Virus record (IMG/VR): IMGVR_UViG_3300037804_000252
Coordinates: 1 to 64,000 of that record
Length of the DNA: 64,000 nucleotides
From: a virus
Reading direction: 5' to 3' (one strand)
Both the position numbers and the translations under genes were made by a program. Positions 19,801-25,247 of the stretch are shown in pieces; positions within the stretch are counted from its first letter, which is position 1; every line of letters starts with the position of its first letter. The notes beneath the pieces were generated by a model, which was not told where the DNA came from, searched no databases, and saw only the letters and a program-made list of their open reading frames with translations.

Positions 19801-21601
19801 TATTTGAACCTGTTCCATTGTCTAAAATATTATACACAATAGATATTGATTCACTAACACTTTGAACAAGTTCATCAGATGAAACTATATCTGTTTGATA
19901 TCGTGTTTGATTAGAAAATTTGAAACTTGCAGATGTATTTGTTATTAGTGTATCTGCGAATTTAGGTCCATTTGTTATAATATCAATAACCTCATCAAAT
20001 CTATCACCAATTATTTCTTGTGTTGTTGATGTTGCAGAAATACCACTACTATATTGGTCTACATTACCAACAAAAATTGATGCGTTTGTATTTTCGACTT
20101 GGGTATATGATGATGTTGCTACATTTCCTCTATCAATTATATCTAATAAAATTGTATAGTTTGTGTCAATAGTTGTTATATCACCAGAAGACGCAGTTAA
20201 TGAAGATGTAATTTGTGAATCACCACTAATATTATAAACCGATGCAGATGAATATCCAGTTGTACTACTTTTTGCTACCAAAGCAACTTCATTCGTATCA
20301 CCATTTTCAATTACAGATGTTACTAATCTAAAATCAGATTTTGCAATTTCTGCAACTTCTGCACTTGAATCTGCTGAGGTAAAGTATTGAGGAATTATAT
20401 TAGGGTCTGTTGCTCTATATCCATTTTCGGTATTTGTTACCAAAGGTGGTATTGCAGAAAGACCATCTTCAATAGTGTCTACAATAATTGAATAATTATT
20501 TTGTACGTTTATAAATGCGTTTTGGTTACCACCACTACCAGTAATAAATCGAGAACCAGATGCGTACATACCAAAATCACCAAACGATGTGTTTGAGTTT
20601 AGAAGTACTGCTTGTCCACCATCAATTACTTTTACTGAGTATGCGGAGAAGTTTGTAAAGAATGATACCAACTGAATGAATCCTCTACCCACAACTTGAC
20701 AACCCACACCATTTGGTGCAACCTGTGTATATGCATCAAGTACCATAGATGCAAGTGGAGAATCTGGATGGATTCTATTACCATCTACATTTAATCCCCC
20801 ACCACCAGGTGGAATTTCTTCATATGCTTCTAAAAATGAATTTTCTTGGTTCGAAATCATCGAACAGTTTTGAACATAAGGAGATGTTGTAATAAATGCG
20901 TTTGGTGCAAATGCAACAGCAAATCCTTTTGCTGATACATCTACCGATGGGAATACTCGTAAACCACCAAAAGTCATCTCTGCTAGATAACACCCACTAT
21001 TTACCCAAAATAAATCTTCATTTTCGTTTTTAGCAATAATTTTTGTTACCCTTAAACCACTTCCCCAAACAGTTGTGTTTCTTGGAAGTTCAATTGGGTT
21101 ATCTTCTAAGTAAGTACCAGTATCAACATCAATTCGGAAACCACTAAAGTTTGAACCAGTTGGTAATCCGAATCTACCATCGTTACCTGGTGTTGCGATT
21201 TCTGCTGCTTTACCAATTGTTTTTAATGGAAACTGTGGTGAACGACCATCATTATCATCACTACCTCTTGTAGCAGATACATAAATTGTTGCGTCACTAC
21301 CACCAAAGTCTTTTACTGAAATTCCACCAAACTTTTGTGTATCAACAGATATATCAGAAAATGATGCGGTTGCATCTAATCTACTTTGTGCATCCTTAAA
21401 TGATAATTGACCATCTAGTTCAAGTGAACCAGTAATTTCAACCGAACCTGTTATTCTTTGTGGTGTGTCTGGATTAGACCCAATGTTAATTGATTGAGAT
21501 ACTAAAAGTGAACCAGAAATAAATACAGAGTTATTTACGGATATCGAATCCCTAAACTCATTTATTTCTTCTATCTGCTTTTGTGGTATTAATCTAGCCA
21601 T
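7844..21601 (-). CDS. Giant 4585-aa repeat virion protein with N-terminal beta-helix
   Basis: This is one uninterrupted frame of 4585 codons. Residues about 100-400 resemble a right-handed beta-helix: VSATRGSDDNDGRSPQFPLK followed by GTYLEDNPIELPRNTTVWGSG is the usual opening of pectate-lyase-like phage proteins. Downstream, three repeat families alternate. I count 19 copies of a unit of about 95-110 residues with the core C(K/R)RDxGyIIDAVxTDLLYGGNERS and SSSW before it. A second family of roughly 45-residue units has SSSFxxIxxIIxNG. The third is a module with SFAFTCDMD and HTFVSASN, present twice as a block of about 1.25 kb. A degenerate cupredoxin-like segment lies at about 17735-17995. It overlaps the upstream gene by one base. 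It is probably a long fibre or a baseplate-attached adhesin, as in marine T4-like phages. Catalytic residues of a lyase were not identified. Confidence 0.88.
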   Translation of the reverse strand: MARLIPQKQIEEINEFRDSISVNNSVFISGSLLVSQSINIGSNPDTPQRITGSVEITGSLELDGQLSFKDAQSRLDATASFSDISVDTQKFGGISVKDFGGSDATIYVSATRGSDDNDGRSPQFPLKTIGKAAEIATPGNDGRFGLPTGSNFSGFRIDVDTGTYLEDNPIELPRNTTVWGSGLRVTKIIAKNENEDLFWVNSGCYLAEMTFGGLRVFPSVDVSAKGFAVAFAPNAFITTSPYVQNCSMISNQENSFLEAYEEIPPGGGGLNVDGNRIHPDSPLASMVLDAYTQVAPNGVGCQVVGRGFIQLVSFFTNFSAYSVKVIDGGQAVLLNSNTSFGDFGMYASGSRFITGSGGNQNAFINVQNNYSIIVDTIEDGLSAIPPLVTNTENGYRATDPNIIPQYFTSADSSAEVAEIAKSDFRLVTSVIENGDTNEVALVAKSSTTGYSSASVYNISGDSQITSSLTASSGDITTIDTNYTILLDIIDRGNVATSSYTQVENTNASIFVGNVDQYSSGISATSTTQEIIGDRFDEVIDIITNGPKFADTLITNTSASFKFSNQTRYQTDIVSSDELVQSVSESISIVYNILDNGTGSNIVPDIIQSSSVANPTIEYQNAYELLINNIPFIQDETIEYLSSSWSEFEYNQETCKRDVGFIVSGAAHDLLYGGNEESVRNGIFYYEYPSDATTTQKDPTLTAIKYVRGLTENVLKNRTFRDTNSDIDNGYDVLFNNKDFIREETISYLSSSWSTFDYNEAKCRRDLGYIIDAVGTDLLYDGNERTLEAGNFYYKYPSLATVDNGTTGQKQQTIDGIKYAKRLSQKLVNDDTFVTSSVSIQSAVDLARKNRSLIQNETITYINTKYPTFSYNESKCRRDTGYIIDNVITDLLYGGNERSELAGLYYYLYPSIANTTQLEETLEGIRYSQGFLRQIVLSNNISTPQIVLNTDGNIRVTSYTPTTSSVSGGETEIQIVSQSFGIIEDIIRYGDTNVLGAIAANSSDIDWTTTNPINTSGRNQITSSTSFDNVYTESISSNYETVIKIIESGSSIVTEETVGTDSKGSPISTVGIPKDSYGDNLVKTVIGVDIPNDITIVKNTDGNIKFNNNSQYTASVTASSTEINKVSSSFASISDIIEFGITGSSLLSGSSTASTYFEVVTLDSNYNAFYFNKNQLSSFDDIDGENLPEDSGSYDDGIKDPTLTLKRGELYTFSVNSLNIVDGGSINPDERQPFYIKTQRKSGTEFQYTSGITNNGTTFGTLTFIVPFDAPDRLFYVNGNNVSSSGIINIVDTLPLSDTQRYIDVPSKGEIEVVYNTIDNIKVTNNSQFSSSLSASVNDTHNVSSSFATVIDILENGLDNLPTVVGNITGSIKKSNISQYTSSTDATDGIRNIVTSSFDTIINILENGVGSFTPTTATYDPSNGNFVMTIPNHGLSVGTDIHLNSESFVFTCDMDGNKTEHKLPSVGQPAYNNKLEILSTTTNTITVNVGKSGPNIEWTPSNATYDPATGNFVITTGTHTLSVGEGIVLDTGSFAFTCEMDNDQSTKSYPRFGIDPYAGRSMIITDVTDTTMTVNVGASGPNKYFTPSDVNYNALSGDMVVTVGQHGLGVNRSVVLENESFAFTCDQDGDSTTHSYPRSGSDPYAEQSIPITSVGTTSHTVTNAPYNASTGDVTITITNHGFSNGDYIKLDDNSLTYTCVLDGDTVEKSYPRPGYDYPSGRWLELSNVTTDTFDINIGSSSYTNTHTFISATSDGLKRQDGTFTINVGDGGSASGSIHTFVSASNNAIKHEPQTVHTFVSASNGAVKHLPQSVHTFVRTDENSVNILPILDDNISDLIKVTSTNQVTSSISATNTEVELVSSSYATIIDVLKNGTSVLPTEILNTSASIKVTDTNIYQNVSMSVSNTEIEKVSSSFAIVLDIVENGTGSIPTIVENVNENIKVGNVGQYISSSYSGSLEDVDFVSSSFAIVTSIITNGLNSAPTLVDYTTRLTTENAIASYEIIKENIDFIQEETITYLSSSWSTASYDEEKCRRDVGFIVSGAAEDLIYNANSASVVNGRFYFENPSLAETSQINQTLDGINYASRLAQKLIQNIEFVTASQERLDTQTLLTENTEFIQNETISYLSSSWSTFDYVEITCKRDVGHIIDAVKTDVVYGGNERSVNAGEFYYLYPSSATGSQLQQTLDGIDYARRLADKVIQQTTFVTASNEVSTSHQLLRDNKQFIQDETIEYISASWSEFDYVESTCKRDVGYIIDAVATDVLYGGNERTIEAADYYFRYPSDATGSQLSQTVDAINYARRLSENIVVNTQFASAPFSRTNAYDLIFQNRNLIQTEVVEYISSSWADFEYDDVKCARDVGYILDAVTTDLLYGGNERSRVAGEFYYLYPSDATGSQLSQTVDGVKWAKSMSDNILQNKLFVTASEQKLSVASLITENKQLIQDETISYLSSSWSTFDYNESKCKRDVGYILDAVVTDFVYGGNERAVNAGEFYYLYPSDATGSQLSQTSDGISFASRLVNKLITNTTLVTASLERQATYDLLFENKSFIQDEVISYISSSWSGFEYIESKCRRDTGYIIDAVATDTLYGGNERSVTAGEFYYLFPSEATGSQLQQTVDGVRHAAGVAEKLIQNTIFTTTSLDKKQSYDLILNNKDIIQDNVIDFIDQTYPYFTYNRVKCRRDTGYIIDAVITDLLYGGNQRSVVAGIYYYLYPSEATTVQLEETIQAIRYADSVSKKLVQSELLTIPSIIKNSENNIRFTDTTQYTNSIAISGSSVSEISSSFESVIGIITDGVKSFTPEDATYNPANGDFVMTIPNHTLTKLNGLYLRPDSFVFTCDMDGNRTEHILPSVGQPAYNNRLPIKSTTTNTITVNVGKSGPNIEFNPTNATYDPSNGEFVVTVGTHSLSVGEGVVMSPESFAFTCDMDNDQSTKSYPREGIDPFAVRSIPITSVTDTTLTFNVGASGPNKYFTPTDANYNASTGDMIVTVGQHGLGVGRSVVLEDESFAFTCDQDNDATTHSYPRPGSDPYAGKSIVITSVGTTSHSVTNAPYDSATGDVTITIASHGFSNGDYIKLDDNSLTYTCVLDGNTTTKSYPRPNYDYPSGRWLEISNVTTNTFDINIGSSPYVGSHTFVSATTNGLERQDGTFTINVGDGGSASGSIHTFVSASNNAVKHEPQSVHTFVSASNGALKHLPQSNHTFKRVVNNSVSTLPFEVKNIDSKTKVNNIDQFTLSTSGTSTEVGIISSSVDLINDVIRFGTDKIPFTIAKHFQTSELDNPQNLTTSSYVTASGTYNVTDELEIVSSSVKIINDIIENGTGSLPIQISNTSNNIKVGNVEQFIGIYGGSLTEIDLVKERGSIIENVVQNGTGSLPSLVKTNSDINNLIKYTNTSQTIGSSGDRVQEKIISSSFGLIVDILNNGTSSLPNLVEYTETIDAPKSVNAYNLLKNNISFIQDETIAFLSSSWGEFDYNETKCRRDLGFIISGAAEDLIWNANSASLVNGVYYYEYPSQATGSQLQQTLDGIIYAGNMAQNIVRGRTYVTASQNVSASFELLSNNRDFIKEETIAFVSSSWSDFYYSESKCRRDTGHIVDAIATDLLYGGNQRSIIAAEYYYKYPSAAIVGGIPSENQQKDPTVTAINYIKGLVGEIVSGSTFVTSSNEVEYTYDSIRENREFIQNETVSFINAKYPNLVYNEQSCSRDTGFIVDAIATDLRWGGNQRSITAGEFYYRFPSKAISYQLDSTVDGIVYIKDLIEKIANKETLEIPQRTLNTNSNIKFFTHNQFTGSLSGSLENIAFVSSSIDLVTTIIANGTGSYETASLYGVRSTDPSTLAAYEIIKENIDFIKDETIAYLSSSWSTSSYNEEKCKRDVGFIISGAAEDLVYNSYSASIVNGKFYYEFPSEANGTGSQINQTLDGIFYASRITQNLIQNTEFVTASLEVSSSYNLIRENREFIQSESISYLSSSWSSFDYNEEKCKRDITHIIDAVSTDVLYGGNERSINAGNFYYKYPSSATNAQVDPTTTGIEYAGDLMENLVQNNIFVTASSERIAGNKTLLENREFIQNEVIAYISSSWSNFDYNEASCSRDTGYILDAVATDFLYGGNERSRTGGEYYYLYPSEATTTQVNQTTDGIKYASGISQKLVQNIEFVTASNEVSASWNLLRDNKEFIQNEVIAFVSSSWSGVYYDEDKCKRDVGHLIDATATDLFYGGNERSVTAGSYYWRYPSRATNSGVPSEENQLDPTIDGVRYAKGLSQKVIQNVEFTTPSNATLVGAELLIGNKNLIQTEVITFLSSSWSEFEYNQSKCFRDVGYIIDAVRTDMVYGGNERSLQAGRFYYYIPSVAITEQKPQTIDGIDFAKGLSENVILKNQLTRPPFNTRVSVDLLKSSKKILQGKAISYTNGAFPNFVYNEEKCYRDTGFILDAIATDLFYGGNERSIEAAKSYYNGVYGDASAVVNEQKYETADANRFLRTQFQRIVRNSPLENFGSLIITTGHDFSYSGAGVTYKALPPNQGGAGIPDPDKEITEIGGGRVFFTSGNELGDFRIGAGLVINQATGTLQGRTFSRSLFSLVTPFSLALQD
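11960..13212 (-). repeat. Repeat block B (about 1.25 kb) in 4585-aa gene
   Basis: This segment encodes, in order, four domains beginning with ATYNPANGDF-like residues and containing SF(V/A)FTCDMD or CVLDG. They are followed by three HTFVSASN units. The same domains occur in the same order at 16125-17378. Limits are approximate and were read from the protein. Confidence 0.75.
16125..17378 (-). repeat. Repeat block A (about 1.25 kb), paralogue of block B
   Basis: Same domain order as block B, from TATYDPSNGNF to HTFVRTDENS, with about four fifths of residues identical by eye and many synonymous differences. It is an in-frame segmental duplication within one gene. Limits are approximate. Confidence 0.75.
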
Positions 21602-22080
21602 TACTTAATTTCTACAATTTTACCTTTAATCTCAAAGTCAGTCCTTACCACATCATTTGGTACTCTGGTTATACTTTGGTTAAAAATGATTTTGATTGAT
21701 ACCCCGTTCATCAAATTACCAGTAGTTATTTCACCACCAATAGAATTGAATATTTTAACAATGTATCTATCTCCCGTCTGCTTTACTCCATATAAATATA
21801 CATCAATGTAATCTTTCACATCATCTACGACTAAATCTTCATAAACAAATCTGTATCCTTTTATGTCCCCATAATCTGCGTAATCTCCATCACCAGGACT
21901 TGAGTTATCAACTGGTCCTAATTCAACCGTAAACAATTCACCCGATAAGGATATTGATGTTGGAATAAACTCACTTATGAATGTATCTTTTATTACATCC
22001 AATACAAAAGTTCTAAAAGATTTTCTATCTCTTTTCTTTTCAATATTACCTAATTCAATATGTGGTCTTTTTCTTGCCAT
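21601..22080 (-). CDS. Hypothetical tail/neck-region protein, 159 aa
   Basis: I do not recognise a family. The protein has a basic N-terminus (MARKRPHIELGNIEKKRDRK) and then a soluble, mainly beta-type body with GDGDYADYGDIKGYRF and VYLYGVKQTGDRYIVKIF. There is no signal peptide or transmembrane segment. It sits between a tail-terminator-like gene pair and the 4585-aa adhesin, and its stop shares one base with the start of that adhesin. Such tight coupling suggests it anchors the adhesin or caps its assembly. That is inference from position only. Confidence 0.75.
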   Translation of the reverse strand: MARKRPHIELGNIEKKRDRKSFRTFVLDVIKDTFISEFIPTSISLSGELFTVELGPVDNSSPGDGDYADYGDIKGYRFVYEDLVVDDVKDYIDVYLYGVKQTGDRYIVKIFNSIGGEITTGNLMNGVSIKIIFNQSITRVPNDVVRTDFEIKGKIVEIK

Positions 22081-22457
22081 TAGTTAACTTGTTCTAAATC
22101 ACCTTCTATTTTAATTTTATCACTAGATTCAATTTGCCATGCTTGACCAAAGTTTGGGTCATTTGGATTTTCAATTATAGATGGAAAGTTTGCACGAATA
22201 AATTTTATATGAAAATCATTTCCAACTTGTTTGTATTTATAATCTCTTTGAGAAATATAACCTCCCCAAATAAAAACATCAAAACGATGTTCAGTTTTTC
22301 TTTTATCAGAAACTCTACTATCTAAAGTTTTTAATCTACAATTTTGAACTCTCCATATCCAATATAGTGGATGAGTACCATTGTATTCTTCCATATCGAA
22401 CTCATTGGGTTCATTAACCTCTTTCATTATATTTTTTATAGTCTTTATACTACTCAT
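22080..22457 (-). CDS. Hypothetical tail-region protein, 125 aa
   Basis: This is a small protein of unknown family. It has a polar N-terminus, MSSIKTIKNIMKEVNEPNEF, and aromatic-rich beta-like segments (THPLYWIWRVQNCRLK, FDVFIWGGYISQRDYKYK). It overlaps the preceding gp15-like gene by four bases and abuts the next gene by one base, so the three are translationally coupled. The position, after the tail terminator and before the giant adhesin, suggests a minor virion or assembly protein. No enzymatic motif is visible. Confidence 0.75.
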   Translation of the reverse strand: MSSIKTIKNIMKEVNEPNEFDMEEYNGTHPLYWIWRVQNCRLKTLDSRVSDKRKTEHRFDVFIWGGYISQRDYKYKQVGNDFHIKFIRANFPSIIENPNDPNFGQAWQIESSDKIKIEGDLEQVN

Positions 22458-23515
22458 AATTGTTCAAATTTACCAACAATATCTACTTCATCGTTTGCAT
22501 CTAAATTAAAACCAAGACCAGAAAATACAAATGTTATTTCATTTGTTGCACCGTTAAATGAATAAGAATAAATTGATGCTGGTTTGAACTCTGAATTAAT
22601 ATAGATTCTATACCAATTAACTGTATCAAAAGAACCAATTAACTCAGGTGGTAAAACAGGTTGTCTTACATTTGTTAATTTAACTTGATTTGCACTTACA
22701 AACTCAGCTCGTTGAGAACTTCGTATAGTGACAAAATCTAATACATTTTGATATTCATTTATAATATTTGGATTCGTAAATGTTAAACCACTCAAATCAG
22801 TTTCAACACCCCAAACAACTCGTTTAGGTGTAAATGATTTTTTAACAGTTGGTTTTTCATCATATGTTTCTGGAAGTAAATATGCATTTACTGCCATCGT
22901 AAATGAAGTTCTAATAATTCTTTCCGAACCTTCTCCTACTTCTTGTTGATTATCAAACGAATCAATACGAGTCCTAAATTTGAATCCATTCTCCTTACCC
23001 CAATACCTATCAGTTGCATATTGAAATTGTTCAACTATGGTATTCATATGTTCGGTAAACGATGTCCAAATCATTACCTCATACGATACAGTTACATAAT
23101 CAGGTACCGAAACTTCATATTGTTCTATGGGTGGTCTTGCGTTTGATTGTAAACTAAACCTTTCATATTTATTTTTTGAAGAATATTTTTTATATGCAGG
23201 GAGTGTATTTACATCTTTGAATTGAGAAAGATTTCCATCCCTTTCAATAGAGTTTCTTTTGAACATTACTAAAGGAATTTGAATCTTACCTCTTTGGTCT
23301 CTCAGATATCCCTTTTGTCTAGCATTATTCCATCGTTCAGCATTACCATACAATAAAGGAACTTTAACTTGATTTCCATTTTCTTCAACATCAGGTATCA
23401 CAGTATGTACCATATATTCTGCTATAGCAGTATCTACATCCAAAAGTTTTACACCTTTAGTGTATTCAGGTTTTATACCCCTCTGTAATGCTCTATTTGT
23501 TTCTTTTTTATTCAT
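22454..23515 (-). CDS. 15: Tail completion / sheath-stabilising protein, T4 gp15-like
   Basis: A 353-aa protein. The N-terminal half has a segment VKVPLLYGNAERWNNAR followed by IQIPLVMFKRNSIERD. The middle has VTVSYEVMIWTSFTEHMNTI, then VEQFQYATDRYWG. I recall T4 gp15 having the same order: VPITYASKEHF, then a PRI(N)..L.DF segment, then YELSIFTRYEDDMFQIVEQI. gp15 forms the hexameric ring that terminates the tail tube and sheath and docks to the neck. The C-terminal 100 residues here are an extra beta-rich extension (T4 gp15 is about 270 aa). Its position after a neck-like gene fits. The match is by memory of motifs, not alignment. Confidence 0.65.
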   Translation of the reverse strand: MNKKETNRALQRGIKPEYTKGVKLLDVDTAIAEYMVHTVIPDVEENGNQVKVPLLYGNAERWNNARQKGYLRDQRGKIQIPLVMFKRNSIERDGNLSQFKDVNTLPAYKKYSSKNKYERFSLQSNARPPIEQYEVSVPDYVTVSYEVMIWTSFTEHMNTIVEQFQYATDRYWGKENGFKFRTRIDSFDNQQEVGEGSERIIRTSFTMAVNAYLLPETYDEKPTVKKSFTPKRVVWGVETDLSGLTFTNPNIINEYQNVLDFVTIRSSQRAEFVSANQVKLTNVRQPVLPPELIGSFDTVNWYRIYINSEFKPASIYSYSFNGATNEITFVFSGLGFNLDANDEVDIVGKFEQL

Positions 23516-23970
23516 TAGATAATTCGCATTTCAGTTTGAATAGAACTTCTTCTAGTCATAAATGTTGAACAAATGATTGAGAATTTCTCTCCACTCTGCC
23601 CACCAATTAATTGGTCCTCTCTCACATTATCGATTTCAAAATATGCATCATTGTGCATAATAATATCTCCAATCTCTGGATAGAATTCTTTTCCTTTTAA
23701 TGTAATTCGATTAAATCTAAATTCTACGTTTTGTCCACTATCTGAACCAAATCCTTCATATGAAACCGAAGTATCATCTCTTTCAATAACTGCACTACAT
23801 TCAGTACCTTGATAATAAGATTTATTTAAGGATTCTCCATAAAGATTTGTTGAAATATCTTCAATAGCAAGTTTGAATAGAACTACTGTTGTTTCAATTA
23901 CAGTATCTACTAATTCCTTTGAAATAGATTCAAAGAATCTTATGTCTCTATCTAATGCAAATCTTGGCAT
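23515..23970 (-). CDS. Neck / head-closure protein, possibly T4 gp14-like
   Basis: A 151-aa protein starting MPRFALDRDIRFFESISKEL. It contains NLYGESLNKSYYQGTEC and GDIIMHNDAYFEIDN, a pattern I associate with head-to-tail joining proteins of T4-like marine phages (YGES, then GD-I-x(6)-YFEIDN). It is shorter than T4 gp14. It shares one base with the gp15-like gene downstream and lies two bases after the gene upstream, giving an order of candidate gp13, gp14 and gp15 as in T4. The function is supported by gene order and weak motif similarity; another connector protein is possible. Confidence 0.6.
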   Translation of the reverse strand: MPRFALDRDIRFFESISKELVDTVIETTVVLFKLAIEDISTNLYGESLNKSYYQGTECSAVIERDDTSVSYEGFGSDSGQNVEFRFNRITLKGKEFYPEIGDIIMHNDAYFEIDNVREDQLIGGQSGEKFSIICSTFMTRRSSIQTEMRII

Positions 23971-23971
23971 T

Positions 23972-25120
23972 TTATCCAGTGTATATCGTTAGTGGAACTT
24001 TTCGTAACATTTCTTGCTGATAATTAGATTCGTTATTTCTAATTTCAAACTGATTTTTTCTACTTAACTCTTCTAAGTTTTCTCTGAGTTGTTCAATCAA
24101 AGCGTCTTTTTCAGTTTGAGCCTCAGCTCTTAATGCTGCTCCATCCAACGATATTTCGGAACCAGGAATAGGTACTGAACTATATTTTTCTCTGATTGCT
24201 CCTAATAGTTCTTTAGCAAGAGCAAGTGAATATTTTCTAATCCATTGTTTACCAACATCATTTATAGAAGTATATGGGATGAAATCATATCCAATATTTG
24301 AGTAATCAGAAACTACATCTTCAGTTACGTTTGTTGAGTTTTGAACAAATTCATCTCTTACAAAATACTCAAACCATAATTTACCAGTTGAAGTTGGAAT
24401 AGGAAAAATTTGTAATTTATTATTTGTTATATTAAAAGAGTGAGCAGATTTTCTAAATTGGTCATTAAACTCAATTGCTTGAATTCTTAACATATCCTCA
24501 AAGACAGGCATCAATACGAATTGTGCTGCTGGTGAGAATGAACCAAATCCAAATTCATCAATTAAGTTAAGTGTTCCTTGACCACTTACTGAATAAGGGT
24601 CGAAGAATCTATTAATTGCTGGTGTTGTTTCGTGAAATACCTTTACTACATCAATTCGTTTACCACCTTCCGAAGAACTAGCAAACAATTCATTTAAGTC
24701 ATATTTTTGTTTACCTATTTCTAAATCAATAGAACCACTGTTTACATCAGTTGCACCACCAACACCCGCCAGAGTCCCATATGCGTCTGATATACCTATA
24801 ACTGTTGGTAAAAATGAACCTTGTACCAACTTTCCACTATAATTTGTACCGGTTGGGTTTCCTTTTAATGTATCTAAGTTATTTCTAATATTAAACTGAT
24901 TTACTTGTGAAGCATATTCTGAAGTTGCTTCTTCAAAACAAGCAAATAAACTTTCATCAACCAATTCTACGTTTTGTACCGGATATCCTAATCTTTTTGC
25001 ACACCAATTAGCTATCTTAGGTGCATCGGTTTGGAACTCATAATCACTATCATAAGTACCAAAAGGAGTTGAACCCGTAGCAAATGATGATGAACCAGGG
25101 TATATGTATTCTACTGCCAT
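23972..25120 (-). CDS. Neck protein, T4 gp13-like candidate
   Basis: A 382-aa soluble protein directly after the capsid terminator and a promoter-like motif. The N-terminal part has APKIANWCAKRLGYPVQNV, then LVDESLFACFEEATSEYASQ. The middle is beta-rich. The C-terminus (residues about 330-382) is a charged helix rich in Glu, Lys and Gln. Its size and position (first gene of the neck cluster, before gp14- and gp15-like genes) match the gp13 neck protein of T4-like phages, which binds the portal vertex after packaging. I see no catalytic motif. The assignment is mainly by synteny. Confidence 0.6.
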   Translation of the reverse strand: MAVEYIYPGSSSFATGSTPFGTYDSDYEFQTDAPKIANWCAKRLGYPVQNVELVDESLFACFEEATSEYASQVNQFNIRNNLDTLKGNPTGTNYSGKLVQGSFLPTVIGISDAYGTLAGVGGATDVNSGSIDLEIGKQKYDLNELFASSSEGGKRIDVVKVFHETTPAINRFFDPYSVSGQGTLNLIDEFGFGSFSPAAQFVLMPVFEDMLRIQAIEFNDQFRKSAHSFNITNNKLQIFPIPTSTGKLWFEYFVRDEFVQNSTNVTEDVVSDYSNIGYDFIPYTSINDVGKQWIRKYSLALAKELLGAIREKYSSVPIPGSEISLDGAALRAEAQTEKDALIEQLRENLEELSRKNQFEIRNNESNYQQEMLRKVPLTIYTG

Positions 25121-25148
25121 AAATTATTCCTCTCTTTAGTATAGTATC

Positions 25149-25158
25149 TATAAATATA
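25149..25158 (-). promoter_or_regulatory. TATATTTATA candidate late promoter element, neck operon
   Basis: On the coding (minus) strand this reads TATATTTATA, 28 bases before the start of the neck gene at 25120. The identical 10-mer lies 20-50 bases before five other late or structural genes in this window. It resembles the Bacteroidetes -7 element TAnnTTTG with a final A, but no TTTG is found 20 bases upstream. The role is inferred from recurrence. Confidence 0.5.
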
Positions 25159-25190
25159 AAAAAATATAAGAATAGTGTTTTTCAAAAAGG

Positions 25191-25222
25191 CAAAAAAAAG
25201 AGGGGAACTTTCGAACCCCTCT
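25191..25222 (-). terminator. Intrinsic terminator after major capsid gene
   Basis: On the minus strand a 7-bp GC-rich stem AGAGGGG/CCCCTCT (25216-25222 with 25199-25205, 10-base loop) is followed by TTTTTTTT. It lies 26 bases after the capsid stop codon and before the neck operon's promoter-like motif. It is the only textbook terminator I see in the window. Confidence 0.88.
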
Positions 25223-25247
25223 AATTTAATTTAAGAACTAACTAAGA

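Noticed and set aside
7844-21601. Pectate lyase or sialidase activity for the 4585-aa protein
   Set aside because: A beta-helix-like start is visible but no catalytic residues of those families were found.
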